A DNA stretch of 64,000 nucleotides from UBA1672 sp964351365 (GTDB lineage Bacteria; Pseudomonadota; Alphaproteobacteria; Micavibrionales; Micavibrionaceae): positions 62,001 to 126,000 of the forward strand of contig CAYGNP010000002.1 of NCBI GenBank assembly GCA_964351365.1, in the 5' to 3' direction. This document shows positions 51,618 through 60,000 of this stretch, in pieces (the first letter of the stretch is position 1; each line of letters opens with the position of its first letter). A model generated the notes under the pieces. That model was given only the letters and a program-made list of their open reading frames with translations. It was not told where the DNA came from and searched no databases. Made by a program: the position numbers and the translations under genes.

Positions 51618-52619
51618 TTATTCCCCAATACCATCAAAAAGCGGGCTGGAGATATAGCGCTCGGCGAAGGATGGGATAATCACGACGATCTGCTTTCCTT
51701 TGTTTTCCGGCATTTGTGCAACGATTTTTGCTGCAGCAAAGGCTGCGCCGGAGGAAATGCCGCAGGGGATGCCCTCTAGCCGCGCCAGTTCACGGGCAGT
51801 TTGCAGTGTTAGCTCGCTCGAAACTTTAATAACGTCATCAATAAGGCTTGTATCAAGAACGGCAGGGATAAAGCCTGCGCCGATGCCCTGAATTTTGTGT
51901 GGGCCGGGCTGGCCGCCAGAAAGGACGGGGCTTTCCTCCGGCTCGACAGCGTAGGTTTTGAAACCGGGTTTTTTGGCCTTGAGTACCTGTGATGTTCCCG
52001 TCAGGGTTCCGCCAGTGCCAACGCCAGATATCAGGATATCCGCGCCGCCTTTAGTGTCTTCCCAGATTTCGAGCGCGGTTGTTTCGCGGTGAATTTGCGG
52101 GTTGGCGGGGTTTGTAAACTGGCCGGGCATGAAGGAGTTTTTGTGCTCTTTCAGCAACTCTTCCGCTTTTGCTATTGCGCCGGACATGCCCTTTTCTTTT
52201 GGTGTTAGCACAAGCTCTGCGCCATAAAAAGCGAGCATCTTGCGGCGCTCGATTGACATGCTTTCGGGCATAGTCAGGATAAGGCGGTAGCCCTTGCTTG
52301 CGGCGACAAAGGCGAGTGCAATGCCGGTATTTCCAGAGGTTGGCTCAATTAATACCGTTTTACCGGGAGTAATTTTTCCAGAGCGCTCCGCATCTTCGAT
52401 CATCGCAAAGCCGATGCGGTCCTTAACGGAGGCGATGGGGTTGAAGAATTCCAGCTTGGCCAAAATTTCCGCCTGAAGGTTATATTTTTCTGTAAAGCGT
52501 GGTACGCGCACGAGGGGCGTTGCGCCGATTGTATCGAGGATGCTGTCATAAATATGGCCGCGGCTCTCGGCGTTAGGCTTAAGGGCTTCATTTTCGTTTT
52601 TTAGGGCTGTGAACGTCAC
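51618..52619 (-). CDS. cysK: Cysteine synthase A
   Basis: Makes cysteine from O-acetylserine and sulfide with PLP. It starts with GTG at 52619, preceded by AAGGAG. The 333-residue protein has the PLP Lys66 in NPIASVKDRIG, TSGNTGIAL for PLP binding, and GVGTGGTLTGTSQ. The N-terminus is about 25 residues longer than the usual IYDSILDTIGATPLVR start. fdxA lies upstream on the same strand by 29 bp. Confidence 0.95.
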   Translation of the reverse strand: MTFTALKNENEALKPNAESRGHIYDSILDTIGATPLVRVPRFTEKYNLQAEILAKLEFFNPIASVKDRIGFAMIEDAERSGKITPGKTVLIEPTSGNTGIALAFVAASKGYRLILTMPESMSIERRKMLAFYGAELVLTPKEKGMSGAIAKAEELLKEHKNSFMPGQFTNPANPQIHRETTALEIWEDTKGGADILISGVGTGGTLTGTSQVLKAKKPGFKTYAVEPEESPVLSGGQPGPHKIQGIGAGFIPAVLDTSLIDDVIKVSSELTLQTARELARLEGIPCGISSGAAFAAAKIVAQMPENKGKQIVVIIPSFAERYISSPLFDGIGE

Positions 52620-52648
52620 TGGCTTTTCTCCTTGGTGAATTGTTTTGG

Positions 52649-52987
52649 CTAATCACCCTCGCCGGGGTTTGGACTAAAATCACTTTCCAGCTTGCCGGTT
52701 TTTTCTTTCATCTCTTCAGCTTCGGGCAGGGGGTCTTTTTTAATCGTTATGTTTGGCCATTCCTCGGAATATTTGCGGTTAAGCTCCAGCCAGCTTTCGG
52801 CCTTGTCATCTGTATCGGGCAAAATGGCTTCTATGGGGCATTCCGGCTCGCAGACGCCACAATCAATGCATTCATCGGGATGGATGACCAGCATATTTTC
52901 CCCTTCGTAGAAACAATCTACGGGGCAGACCTCTACGCAGTCAGTATATTTACAGCGGATGCAGGCGTCGGTTACGACAAAAGTCAC
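52649..52987 (-). CDS. fdxA: Ferredoxin FdxA ([3Fe-4S][4Fe-4S], seven-iron type)
   Basis: Electron carrier of 112 residues with GTG start at 52987 and AGAGGA upstream. Cysteine pattern CIRCKYTDCVEVCPVDC then CIDCGVCEPECP gives one 3Fe-4S and one 4Fe-4S cluster. The C-terminal extension after the clusters is acidic. Adjacent to cysK; may serve the FNR at 50571, which is also close. Confidence 0.93.
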   Translation of the reverse strand: MTFVVTDACIRCKYTDCVEVCPVDCFYEGENMLVIHPDECIDCGVCEPECPIEAILPDTDDKAESWLELNRKYSEEWPNITIKKDPLPEAEEMKEKTGKLESDFSPNPGEGD

Positions 52988-53058
52988 GGGTTTCCTCTGG
53001 CTTATTGTTTCGTGGGTAGATTAGAATCCTGCGCAGGCGAAGGCAATAGTTTTGTCGT

Positions 53059-53511
53059 TTAGTGTCCCAGTGTTTTTTTGAGCATGTTTATCAAGTTTGT
53101 AAAGGGATTGCTCTTGTTTGATGTATGGGGTGTATCTTCTTCGAATTCCATCTCTATGTTGCCAACCAATTTATCAACATTGGTGTCTTTGATATGGATT
53201 TTGTAAAGTTCGACCATTACCCCCTGCTCTTCTGCCCCGAAATCGCCGTCAACCCAGACCAGGTCGCGGGCAAGGTCAAAGAATTTTATACGATCATTTT
53301 GATCTGTTATACGGTGGAACATTGCCTCCGGGTCTTTGGGATTTACAAGGTCGTCTTTCAGAATGCTGGTTTGCTCGGGAGAGAAATTTACATCTTCCAA
53401 TATTTGCGCCATGAATGTTATTTCCTCTGGCGTTACAACGTTATCCGCATGCGCAACAGCGAACAGCGTGCGCCAAATGTAGAATTCGCTTTCACGGTTA
53501 CATTCTATCAA
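53059..53511 (-). CDS. TerB-like domain protein (second of a tandem pair)
   Basis: A 150-residue helical protein resembling the TerB/DjlA N-terminal (tellurite-resistance-like) fold: WRTLFAVAHADNVVTPEEITFMAQIL and LVWVDGDFGAEEQGVMVELYK, with two acidic metal-binding-type loops (DN-V-T and DGDFGAEE). It overlaps the preceding paralogous gene by four bases. No tellurite resistance operon is present, so the name is structural only; role unknown. Confidence 0.72.
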   Translation of the reverse strand: MIECNRESEFYIWRTLFAVAHADNVVTPEEITFMAQILEDVNFSPEQTSILKDDLVNPKDPEAMFHRITDQNDRIKFFDLARDLVWVDGDFGAEEQGVMVELYKIHIKDTNVDKLVGNIEMEFEEDTPHTSNKSNPFTNLINMLKKTLGH

Positions 53512-53990
53512 CGTCTGTTTTCCTTATAAAAGTTAGACATATGAGCCTGGACAATCTGCATCACATCATCCTGGGGCTGTGAGGGTATTTCTCCCTCTTC
53601 TATTAAGGGTTTGCGATCAATCCAGCGCAATTCATTTTGATACAGGGTTTTTTGTTTTCCCAATTTTTTTACAATCTGGTTTACGGCCTTGAGCTCGAGC
53701 TCGTGCAGAAAGCCGTCACACCAGACGATGGTGCGGGCCATGATGAAAAATTGGCGTTTATAGTTGGTTTCATTAATTTTTGAGAATAGCTCGGTAACGT
53801 CTGCTTTGTTTTTCAGATCGTCTTTTACTATTTTCTTTTGCTTGGGTGTGAAAGAAAATATTTCAATAATTTTTTCGATATATGCTTTTTCTGCATCGGA
53901 AAACGTGCCATCAGCATGAACAAGGGCGAAAACGGCACGCCATAAGGCAAACATGTCCTCGTCTGGCGGCGGAAAGTTTTTCTGTGCCAT
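53508..53990 (-). CDS. TerB-like domain protein (first of a tandem pair)
   Basis: A 160-residue protein of the same fold as the next gene: WRAVFALVHADGTFSDAEKAYIEKII and TIVWCDGFLHELELKAVNQIVKK, aligned with LFAVAHADNVVTPEE and LVWVDGDFGAEEQ of its neighbour. Similar length, order and spacing point to a tandem duplication. Divergent from the Y-family polymerase gene, with the LexA box in the 121 bp between; SOS control of this gene is possible but unsupported. Confidence 0.72.
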   Translation of the reverse strand: MAQKNFPPPDEDMFALWRAVFALVHADGTFSDAEKAYIEKIIEIFSFTPKQKKIVKDDLKNKADVTELFSKINETNYKRQFFIMARTIVWCDGFLHELELKAVNQIVKKLGKQKTLYQNELRWIDRKPLIEEGEIPSQPQDDVMQIVQAHMSNFYKENRR

Positions 53991-54071
53991 GGTAAAATTC
54001 TCTCTCTTCTAAGTAATTGAAGCACTTAACGGTGTTTTTGGCAAGATGCTGATTTACCTGACAGGTAAAAT

Positions 54072-54086
54072 GTTCTTTATTTGTTC
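54072..54086. promoter_or_regulatory. Alphaproteobacterial LexA box (GTTC-N7-GTTC)
   Basis: GTTC (54072-54075), seven bases, GTTC (54083-54086), exactly the direct-repeat SOS operator known for alphaproteobacterial LexA. It ends 25 bp before the ATG of the Y-family polymerase at 54112 and lies between this gene and the divergent TerB-like gene. Confidence 0.75.
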
Positions 54087-54111
54087 CCTTTGTCGTGATA
54101 ATATTTTGACC

Positions 54112-55398
54112 ATGATAAAGCAAGAGCCTGGAATCAAATGGTTGTTTTTGGATTTAAACAGCTATTTTGCGAATGTTGAGCAGCAGGAGAATCCTGCGCT
54201 GCGGGGGAAGCCGGTGGCCGTTGTGCCGATGGATACACCGCATACTTGCGCGATTGCAGCCAGTTACGAAGCAAAAGCCTATGGGGTGACGACGGGAACA
54301 ATTATCCGCGATGCACGGCAGATGTGCCCTGCTTTGCGATGTGTTCTGGCGCGGCATGATGTTTACGTCGCCTATCATCACAAAATTGTGGATGAAGTGG
54401 TCAAACATACGCCCATTAATAAAACCTGGTCGATAGACGAGCTGTCCAGCCGCCTGCCGCCAGGCAAGCGTTCGGTAGAGGCCGCTATTCGTATTGCGCA
54501 GGCTATAAAGACCGGCATACGGAATAATGTGGGTGAGGCGGTGAAATGCTCGATTGGATTTGCGCCCAATTCCCTGCTTGCGAAGATTGCGGGTGATATG
54601 CGTAAACCTGATGGGCTGACGATTTTACAACAGGAGGATTTGCCCGGGCCTTTGCTGGATTTAAAGCTGATGGATTTGCCGGGGATCGGGTTTAATATGG
54701 AGAAGCGCCTGCGCCGGGCCGGTGTTTACAGCGTTGATGATTTGTGGCGGATCAGCCCCAAGCATGCCCGCAAGATTTGGGGTAGTGTTCAGGGGGAGCG
54801 TTTTTGGTATTTGCTGCATGGATATGACCTTGAGGACCGTGAGGAGAACACCTCTATGGTTGGGCATAGCCGTGTTCTTGACCCTGATCTACGTGCACCT
54901 GAAAAGGCACGGCTGATGGCGCGAAAATTGCTGATGAAGGCGGCTGCACGGTTGCGGAAAAAGGGGTTTTTTGCGCAAAAAATGTCGCTGTCTGTGCGCA
55001 CGCGGGACGGTGTAAAATCTGGTCATACGGTTTGTGTCAACGCTACACAGGATCCGTTTGAATTGCTGCAGCATCTTGATGATTCCTGGCATATAATTGT
55101 TCCGCCGCTGGAGATTTATGCAGCGCAATTATCCGAGCGCCTTTTGATCAAGAAAGTATCCGTGATTTTACATGATTTATTGCCCAAGCACCTGGTGACG
55201 GATGATTTATTTCTATCGCAAAACCACGAAACGCGCCATCATAATGAATCCCTAGCGCGGGCGCTGGAAAGTTTGCAGCAGAGGTACAAAAAAGATGTTG
55301 TGTCTTTGGGCATTCCTCCTAAAACTGCGGCGGGGTATGTGGGAACCAAGATTGCGTTTTCGCGCGTGCCAAATATTGAGGAATTCTGGAGTTCATAA
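54112..55398 (+). CDS. Y-family (DinB-like) DNA polymerase
   Basis: Translesion polymerase of 428 residues from ATG 54112 (MIKQEPGIKWLFLDLNSYF). Catalytic carboxylates lie in FLDLNSYFANVEQQE and SIDELS; the GIGFNMEKRLRRAGV helix-hairpin-helix and the C-terminal little-finger region follow. The first motif differs from classical DinB (DMDxFFAxVE), so it is a divergent branch between DinB and UmuC. The longer open frame to 54046 would include the LexA box, so it is rejected. trmFO follows after 42 bp. No umuD or imuA/imuB is present. Confidence 0.9.
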   Translation: MIKQEPGIKWLFLDLNSYFANVEQQENPALRGKPVAVVPMDTPHTCAIAASYEAKAYGVTTGTIIRDARQMCPALRCVLARHDVYVAYHHKIVDEVVKHTPINKTWSIDELSSRLPPGKRSVEAAIRIAQAIKTGIRNNVGEAVKCSIGFAPNSLLAKIAGDMRKPDGLTILQQEDLPGPLLDLKLMDLPGIGFNMEKRLRRAGVYSVDDLWRISPKHARKIWGSVQGERFWYLLHGYDLEDREENTSMVGHSRVLDPDLRAPEKARLMARKLLMKAAARLRKKGFFAQKMSLSVRTRDGVKSGHTVCVNATQDPFELLQHLDDSWHIIVPPLEIYAAQLSERLLIKKVSVILHDLLPKHLVTDDLFLSQNHETRHHNESLARALESLQQRYKKDVVSLGIPPKTAAGYVGTKIAFSRVPNIEEFWSS

Positions 55399-55440
55399 TT
55401 TGATTTGCCCTTTTTGGAGGGGTTTGGTAAAAATGCAGCC

Positions 55441-56826
55441 ATGAAGAAGGTGTTACATATTATTGGCGGCGGGCTTGCGGGGAGTGAGGCGGCCTGGCAG
55501 GCGGCAAATATGGGGGTGTCTGTGGTTTTATACGAAATGCGCCCACATGTTCAAACGCCGGCGCATCAGAGTTCAGCCTGCGCAGAGCTTGTGTGCTCAA
55601 ATTCGTTTCGCTCTGATGATGCGCAATATAATGCGGTTGGATTGCTCCATGAGGAAATGCGGCGCATGCATTCCTTGATTATGCGTGAAGGAGACAAGGC
55701 GGCGGTGCCCGCGGGCGGCGCGCTTGCGGTTGACCGGGAGATTTTTGCGCAGAATGTTACATGCGCCCTGGAGGGACATCCGAATATTACGATCAAGCGG
55801 GAGGTTATAAGTGCCCTGCCCCCGTCGGATTTTGGGCCTTGCATTATCGCTACGGGCCCGCTCACATATGAGGGTCTGGCGGAGGATATCCGCAGGCTGA
55901 GCGGGGAAGATTCTCTGGCGTTTTTTGATGCGATTGCCCCGATTGTCCATACGGAGAGCATTGATATGAACGTTGCGTGGTATCAATCGCGCTATGATAA
56001 GGCCGGACCAGTCGGAACGGGTAAGGATTACCTCAATTGCCCAATGAATAAGAACCAATACGATGCGTTTGTTAATGCTCTGTTGGCGGCGGAATACGGA
56101 GACTTCAAGGAATGGGAAAAGGAAACGCCCTATTTCGATGGGTGTATGCCGATTGAAGTTATGGCCGCGCGCGGGCCTGAGACTTTGCGCTTTGGGCCGA
56201 TGAAACCCGTGGGACTAACCAATCCTCACAGTGATGAAAAACCCTATGCGGTTGTTCAGTTGCGTCAGGATAATGCCTTGGGAACGTTATATAATATCGT
56301 TGGATTTCAAACAAAGATGAAATATGGCGAGCAGGTGCGGGTCTTGCGGATGATTCCGGGACTTGAAAAAGCCGAATTTGCGCGACTTGGCGGATTGCAC
56401 CGGAATACTTTTATTAATTCCCCGCGGCTATTGGATCAGACCTTGCGGATGAAACTTGCGCCGCATATTCGCTTTGCAGGGCAAATTACAGGGTGTGAAG
56501 GGTATGTTGAGAGCGCCTCTGTCGGGCTTATGGCCGGGCGATTTGCCGCGGCGGAAATTTTAGGGCATCCGATTGACCTGCCCCCTAAAACAACGGCATT
56601 GGGGGCGTTGCTTAATCATGTTACTGGCGGTGCGCAGGCAGAAACGTTCCAGCCAATGAATATAAATTTTGGACTTTTTCCCTTGCCCTCAGATGATTTG
56701 CTTTGTCCGGTTCAACCGAATGGCAAGCGTCAATGGGTGAAGGGTAAGGAGCGCAAGAAAGTCTATGCCGATCGTGCGCTGCGTGATCTTGATGCATGGA
56801 TAAACCGTAAAAGTCTGGCGGCGTAG
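55441..56826 (+). CDS. trmFO: Methylenetetrahydrofolate-tRNA-(uracil-5-)-methyltransferase
   Basis: FAD and folate-dependent enzyme making m5U54 in tRNA. The 461-residue protein from ATG 55441 has the FAD loop LHIIGGGLAGSEAAWQAA, AELVCSNSFRSDD and LNCPMNKNQYDAFV motifs, and the C-terminal GQITGCEGYVESASVGLMAGRFAA typical of the family. An open frame to 55405 adds 12 residues and is not preferred. The lipase-like gene follows 3 bp later. Confidence 0.94.
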   Translation: MKKVLHIIGGGLAGSEAAWQAANMGVSVVLYEMRPHVQTPAHQSSACAELVCSNSFRSDDAQYNAVGLLHEEMRRMHSLIMREGDKAAVPAGGALAVDREIFAQNVTCALEGHPNITIKREVISALPPSDFGPCIIATGPLTYEGLAEDIRRLSGEDSLAFFDAIAPIVHTESIDMNVAWYQSRYDKAGPVGTGKDYLNCPMNKNQYDAFVNALLAAEYGDFKEWEKETPYFDGCMPIEVMAARGPETLRFGPMKPVGLTNPHSDEKPYAVVQLRQDNALGTLYNIVGFQTKMKYGEQVRVLRMIPGLEKAEFARLGGLHRNTFINSPRLLDQTLRMKLAPHIRFAGQITGCEGYVESASVGLMAGRFAAAEILGHPIDLPPKTTALGALLNHVTGGAQAETFQPMNINFGLFPLPSDDLLCPVQPNGKRQWVKGKERKKVYADRALRDLDAWINRKSLAA

Positions 56827-56829
56827 AGT

Positions 56830-57486
56830 ATGGATAAAAAAGAGCTTATTGTTTTACTGCACGGCATTTTGCGCAGCAAACATGATATGATGTTTTTGAA
56901 AAGCTATTTTGAGAAGAACGGCTATCATACGCTTAATATTCTTTATCCTTCGCGTGAGCAGACGCTTGAAGAGCTTAGTAATTTTGTTCATCAAAAGATT
57001 ATTTCTTGTCCGCATTATTCAAAAGATACGCCATTGAACTTTGTTACGCATTCCATGGGCGGGCTAATTACACGATACTATATTGCGCAATATAAGCCGG
57101 AAAACCTGGGCAAAGTTGTGATGCTTGGGCCGCCAAACACAGGCAGTGAGTTTGCGGACTGGCTTTCGGATACAAAGATATTATCGCCCTTGTTTCACGG
57201 GATTTTTGGCCCTGCCAGCGGGCAGTTGAAAACCACACATGCGCATATTGACGGAGACATTACATACCCGCTCGGGATTATTGCGGGGAACTTATCGGTC
57301 AACCCCCTTGCGCCATGGGTTCTGGTCGGTGAGCATGATGGAATTGTTCCCGTGGAGCGCACAAAAATAGCAGGCATGCGTGACCATATTGTCATGCCGG
57401 CGACACATAGTTTTATGATGTTTAATAAAGAGGTGATGGCGCAAGCTCTTCATTTCCTAAAGCATGAAGCTTTCAAGAGGGATTAG
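56830..57486 (+). CDS. Lipase-like alpha/beta hydrolase
   Basis: A 218-residue hydrolase with oxyanion HG (LLHGILRS), nucleophile Ser75 in THSMGG, Asp in GEHDGIVPVE and His in PATHSFMMF, i.e. a complete triad. The LHGI...SMGGLITRYYIAQY pattern is like the EstA/triacylglycerol lipase-type PGAP1 group. No signal peptide, so cytosolic. Directly follows trmFO. Substrate unknown. Confidence 0.85.
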   Translation: MDKKELIVLLHGILRSKHDMMFLKSYFEKNGYHTLNILYPSREQTLEELSNFVHQKIISCPHYSKDTPLNFVTHSMGGLITRYYIAQYKPENLGKVVMLGPPNTGSEFADWLSDTKILSPLFHGIFGPASGQLKTTHAHIDGDITYPLGIIAGNLSVNPLAPWVLVGEHDGIVPVERTKIAGMRDHIVMPATHSFMMFNKEVMAQALHFLKHEAFKRD

Positions 57487-57489
57487 CCC

Positions 57490-57960
57490 CTATTCAATAG
57501 GGACGCCCGGCAATTGCTTAAGTGATCGAATTGAGAATGATGATTTTACCTGAACAACATTATTTTCCTTTGATAAATGCTGCGCTACGAATTTTTTATA
57601 GTCTTCTTCGTTTTTCGCAACAATTTTGAGAAGAAAATCGCCCTCTCCGGCTACTCTGAAACATTCGCGCACCATCCGCACACTCATAATGAGTTTTTCA
57701 AACTCTCCGGCATGTTCTTCACTGTTATTTTCGAGCTTTACAAAGGCAAAGGCTTTTAGTTCATACCCTAATTTATGATGATTGATGCGCGTGTAATAGC
57801 CATTTATGTATCCGGCATTTTCGAGAGCGCGCACGCGGCGCAGACAGGGCGGCGCAGAAATACCAACACATTTTGCGAGTTCTACATTTGTGATGCGGCC
57901 ATCATGTTGCAATTTTTTCAGGATATTTTTATCAATCGCGTCAAGTTTGGAGCGCTTCAT
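57490..57960 (-). CDS. Lrp/AsnC family transcriptional regulator
   Basis: A 156-residue regulator with the N-terminal helix-turn-helix (DAIDKNILKKLQHDGRITNVELAKCVGISAPPCLRRVRAL) and a C-terminal RAM ligand domain (ERMVREC... FRVAGEGDFLLKIVAKNEEDY). Effectors of this family are usually amino acids. Convergent with the hydrolase (3 bp apart) and divergent from the ELM1 gene; a perfect palindrome lies between them. Confidence 0.92.
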   Translation of the reverse strand: MKRSKLDAIDKNILKKLQHDGRITNVELAKCVGISAPPCLRRVRALENAGYINGYYTRINHHKLGYELKAFAFVKLENNSEEHAGEFEKLIMSVRMVRECFRVAGEGDFLLKIVAKNEEDYKKFVAQHLSKENNVVQVKSSFSIRSLKQLPGVPIE

Positions 57961-58023
57961 TTTTTGCTTTTCTTCTCTCTCTTTTTATTTTAACCGTTTT
58001 TAATCGAGTTAGAGATGTATAAG

Positions 58024-58037
58024 ATCACAATGGTGAT
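58024..58037. promoter_or_regulatory. Palindrome between the Lrp/AsnC and ELM1 genes
   Basis: ATCAC-AATG-GTGAT is a perfect 5-bp inverted repeat in an AT-rich 128 bp intergenic region between divergent genes, a good position for a regulator site. An Lrp-type protein is the nearest candidate; untested. Confidence 0.35.
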
Positions 58038-58088
58038 TGCACAAGCTCTTTTTAGTTGTATTTTTTGTGTACTCATCTTAAGGCTGTT

Positions 58089-59027
58089 ATGAGAAATAAA
58101 CAAATTTCAACATGCTGGGTAGTCAGCGAGGGTCTTGCCGGGACTGAAAACCAGTGCATCGGCGTGGCTCAGGCTCTTGGTGTTCCATATGAAATCAAAC
58201 GCGTTGCATTGAGGCAGCCGTGGCGTGCATTATCGCCCTATCTTGGTCTTGAACAATCATGGAGCTTTGAGCCTGCGCTTGCCGCTCCCTGGCCTGAACT
58301 TGTTATTGCGGCGGGCCGCAAAAGCATCGCGGCAAGCCGATATATCAAGCGGGTTAGTAAAGGTGCATGCTTCACGGCTCAGATTCAAGACCCGCGCATA
58401 AATGCATCTCATTTTGATCTGGTTGCTGTACCGGAGCATGACCCGCTCAGAGGGAAAAACGTTCTTGTAACAAAAGCCAGCCCAAACAAAGTGACGCATG
58501 ATGCACTTAATGCCGCGAAAGATTCCTTTCCTTTTTTGGGTCAATTAGGCAGCCCGCGCATTGCTGTTCTTATTGGCGGAAGCAGCTCCGCCTATCACAT
58601 GACCCATGAAGTGACGCGCAAACTTGCCGATGATTTGAGCAAAGCTCAAGGCGCACTCATGGTGACGTGCTCACGGCGCACGGGCGAGATGAATGAGGCG
58701 CTTCTCAGGGGCAGGCTGGCTCATGCGCCGAACTTCTTTTGGGACGGATCTGGGGTTAATCCTTATATGGCCATGCTTGGCTGGGCGGATTACATTCTGG
58801 TCACGGCAGACAGCGCATCAATGATTTCGGATGCGTGCACCACCGGCAAGCCGGTCTATATGATTGACCTGCCTGGCGGCTCAAAGCGAATTGCAGTGCT
58901 TCATGAAAACTTGATTTCTTATGGCGCGTTAAAAAGATTTACAGGCGTGCTTGAACCCTTTAAATATGAAGCTCTTAATGATGCACAGAATGTCGCTGAT
59001 GAAATTATCAAGCGTATGATGGGGTAA
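58089..59027 (+). CDS. ELM1-family (DUF1022) protein
   Basis: A 312-residue protein of the ELM1/GtrOC1 family, related to plant mitochondrial fission factor ELM1; the fold is GT-B-like. Motifs: VVSEGLAGTENQCIGVAQALG, LVIAAGRKSIAASRYIKR, VLIGGSSSAYHMT, LVTADSASMISDACTTGKPVYMIDLPGG. The start ATG 58089 is used because AAGG lies upstream; the open frame reaches 58056. trxB follows after 2 bp. Function in bacteria, possibly envelope glycan, is not settled. Confidence 0.92.
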   Translation: MRNKQISTCWVVSEGLAGTENQCIGVAQALGVPYEIKRVALRQPWRALSPYLGLEQSWSFEPALAAPWPELVIAAGRKSIAASRYIKRVSKGACFTAQIQDPRINASHFDLVAVPEHDPLRGKNVLVTKASPNKVTHDALNAAKDSFPFLGQLGSPRIAVLIGGSSSAYHMTHEVTRKLADDLSKAQGALMVTCSRRTGEMNEALLRGRLAHAPNFFWDGSGVNPYMAMLGWADYILVTADSASMISDACTTGKPVYMIDLPGGSKRIAVLHENLISYGALKRFTGVLEPFKYEALNDAQNVADEIIKRMMG

Positions 59028-59029
59028 AG

Positions 59030-59995
59030 ATGACAAAAGCACAGCACACAAAAGTTCTGATTATTGGTTCCGGGCCAGCGGGATATACAGCAGCAATTTA
59101 TGCTGCGCGCGCAGGATTAAAACCTGTTCTTGTCACGGGGCTTGAGCCGGGCGGGCAATTGATGATTACAACTGAGGTAGAAAATTATCCGGGTTTTGCA
59201 GATGTTATTCAGGGGCCTTGGCTGATGGAGCAAATGAAACTTCAGGCGGAGCATGTCGGAACGCAGTTGATCTCTGATTACATTGTTGATGTTGATTTAT
59301 CCAAGCGCCCGTTCAAAGCGGTTGGGGATTCTGGCGCGGTGTATACGGGTGATACGCTTATTATTTCAACAGGGGCAAAGGCGAGATGGCTTGGAATTCC
59401 TGGTGAGCAGGCATTTCAGGGCAAAGGCGTTTCTGCCTGCGCGACCTGTGATGGTTTCTTTTTTAGAGGTAAAGAGGTTCTTGTTGTTGGCGGTGGAAAT
59501 ACAGCAGCAGAAGAAGCACTTTTTTTGACGAATTTCTGCTCTAAAGTTACGCTTATCCATCGCCGCGATTCTTTGCGGGCGGAAAAAATATTGCAGCAGC
59601 GCCTGTTTGATAACGAGAAAATTTCGGTTATCTGGGATCATGTTGTTGAGGAAATACTTGGTGATGAAAGCGGTATGACGGGGGCGCGTCTCAAGAGTAC
59701 CAAAGATGGCTCAGAGCAGGAGCTAAAGGCCGATGGTTTGTTTGTTGCAATCGGGCATGATCCGGCGACGGAGATGTTTAAGGGCAAGCTTGAGATGGAT
59801 GAGAATAAATATCTTGTGACCGCGCCGGATTCCACGGCGACTTCTATTCCTGGTGTTTACGGTGCGGGGGATGTTGCTGATCATACATACCGGCAGGCGG
59901 TGACGGCGGCGGGCATGGGGTGCATGGCCGCTCTGGAAGCGGACAGGTTCCTTGCACTTCATAATGACTCTCAGTCTTCCGAGGCTGCGGAGTAG
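59030..59995 (+). CDS. trxB: Thioredoxin-disulfide reductase
   Basis: NADPH-dependent flavoprotein that reduces thioredoxin. The 321-residue protein has FAD loop IIGSGPAGYTAAIYAARAG, redox-active CATCDG (Cys137 and Cys140), NADPH loop VVGGGNTAAEEA, and YGAGDVADHTYRQAVTAAGMGCMAALEA. Normal length. Lies between ELM1 and the LysR gene in one direction. Confidence 0.97.
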   Translation: MTKAQHTKVLIIGSGPAGYTAAIYAARAGLKPVLVTGLEPGGQLMITTEVENYPGFADVIQGPWLMEQMKLQAEHVGTQLISDYIVDVDLSKRPFKAVGDSGAVYTGDTLIISTGAKARWLGIPGEQAFQGKGVSACATCDGFFFRGKEVLVVGGGNTAAEEALFLTNFCSKVTLIHRRDSLRAEKILQQRLFDNEKISVIWDHVVEEILGDESGMTGARLKSTKDGSEQELKADGLFVAIGHDPATEMFKGKLEMDENKYLVTAPDSTATSIPGVYGAGDVADHTYRQAVTAAGMGCMAALEADRFLALHNDSQSSEAAE

Positions 59996-60000
59996 ATGTG

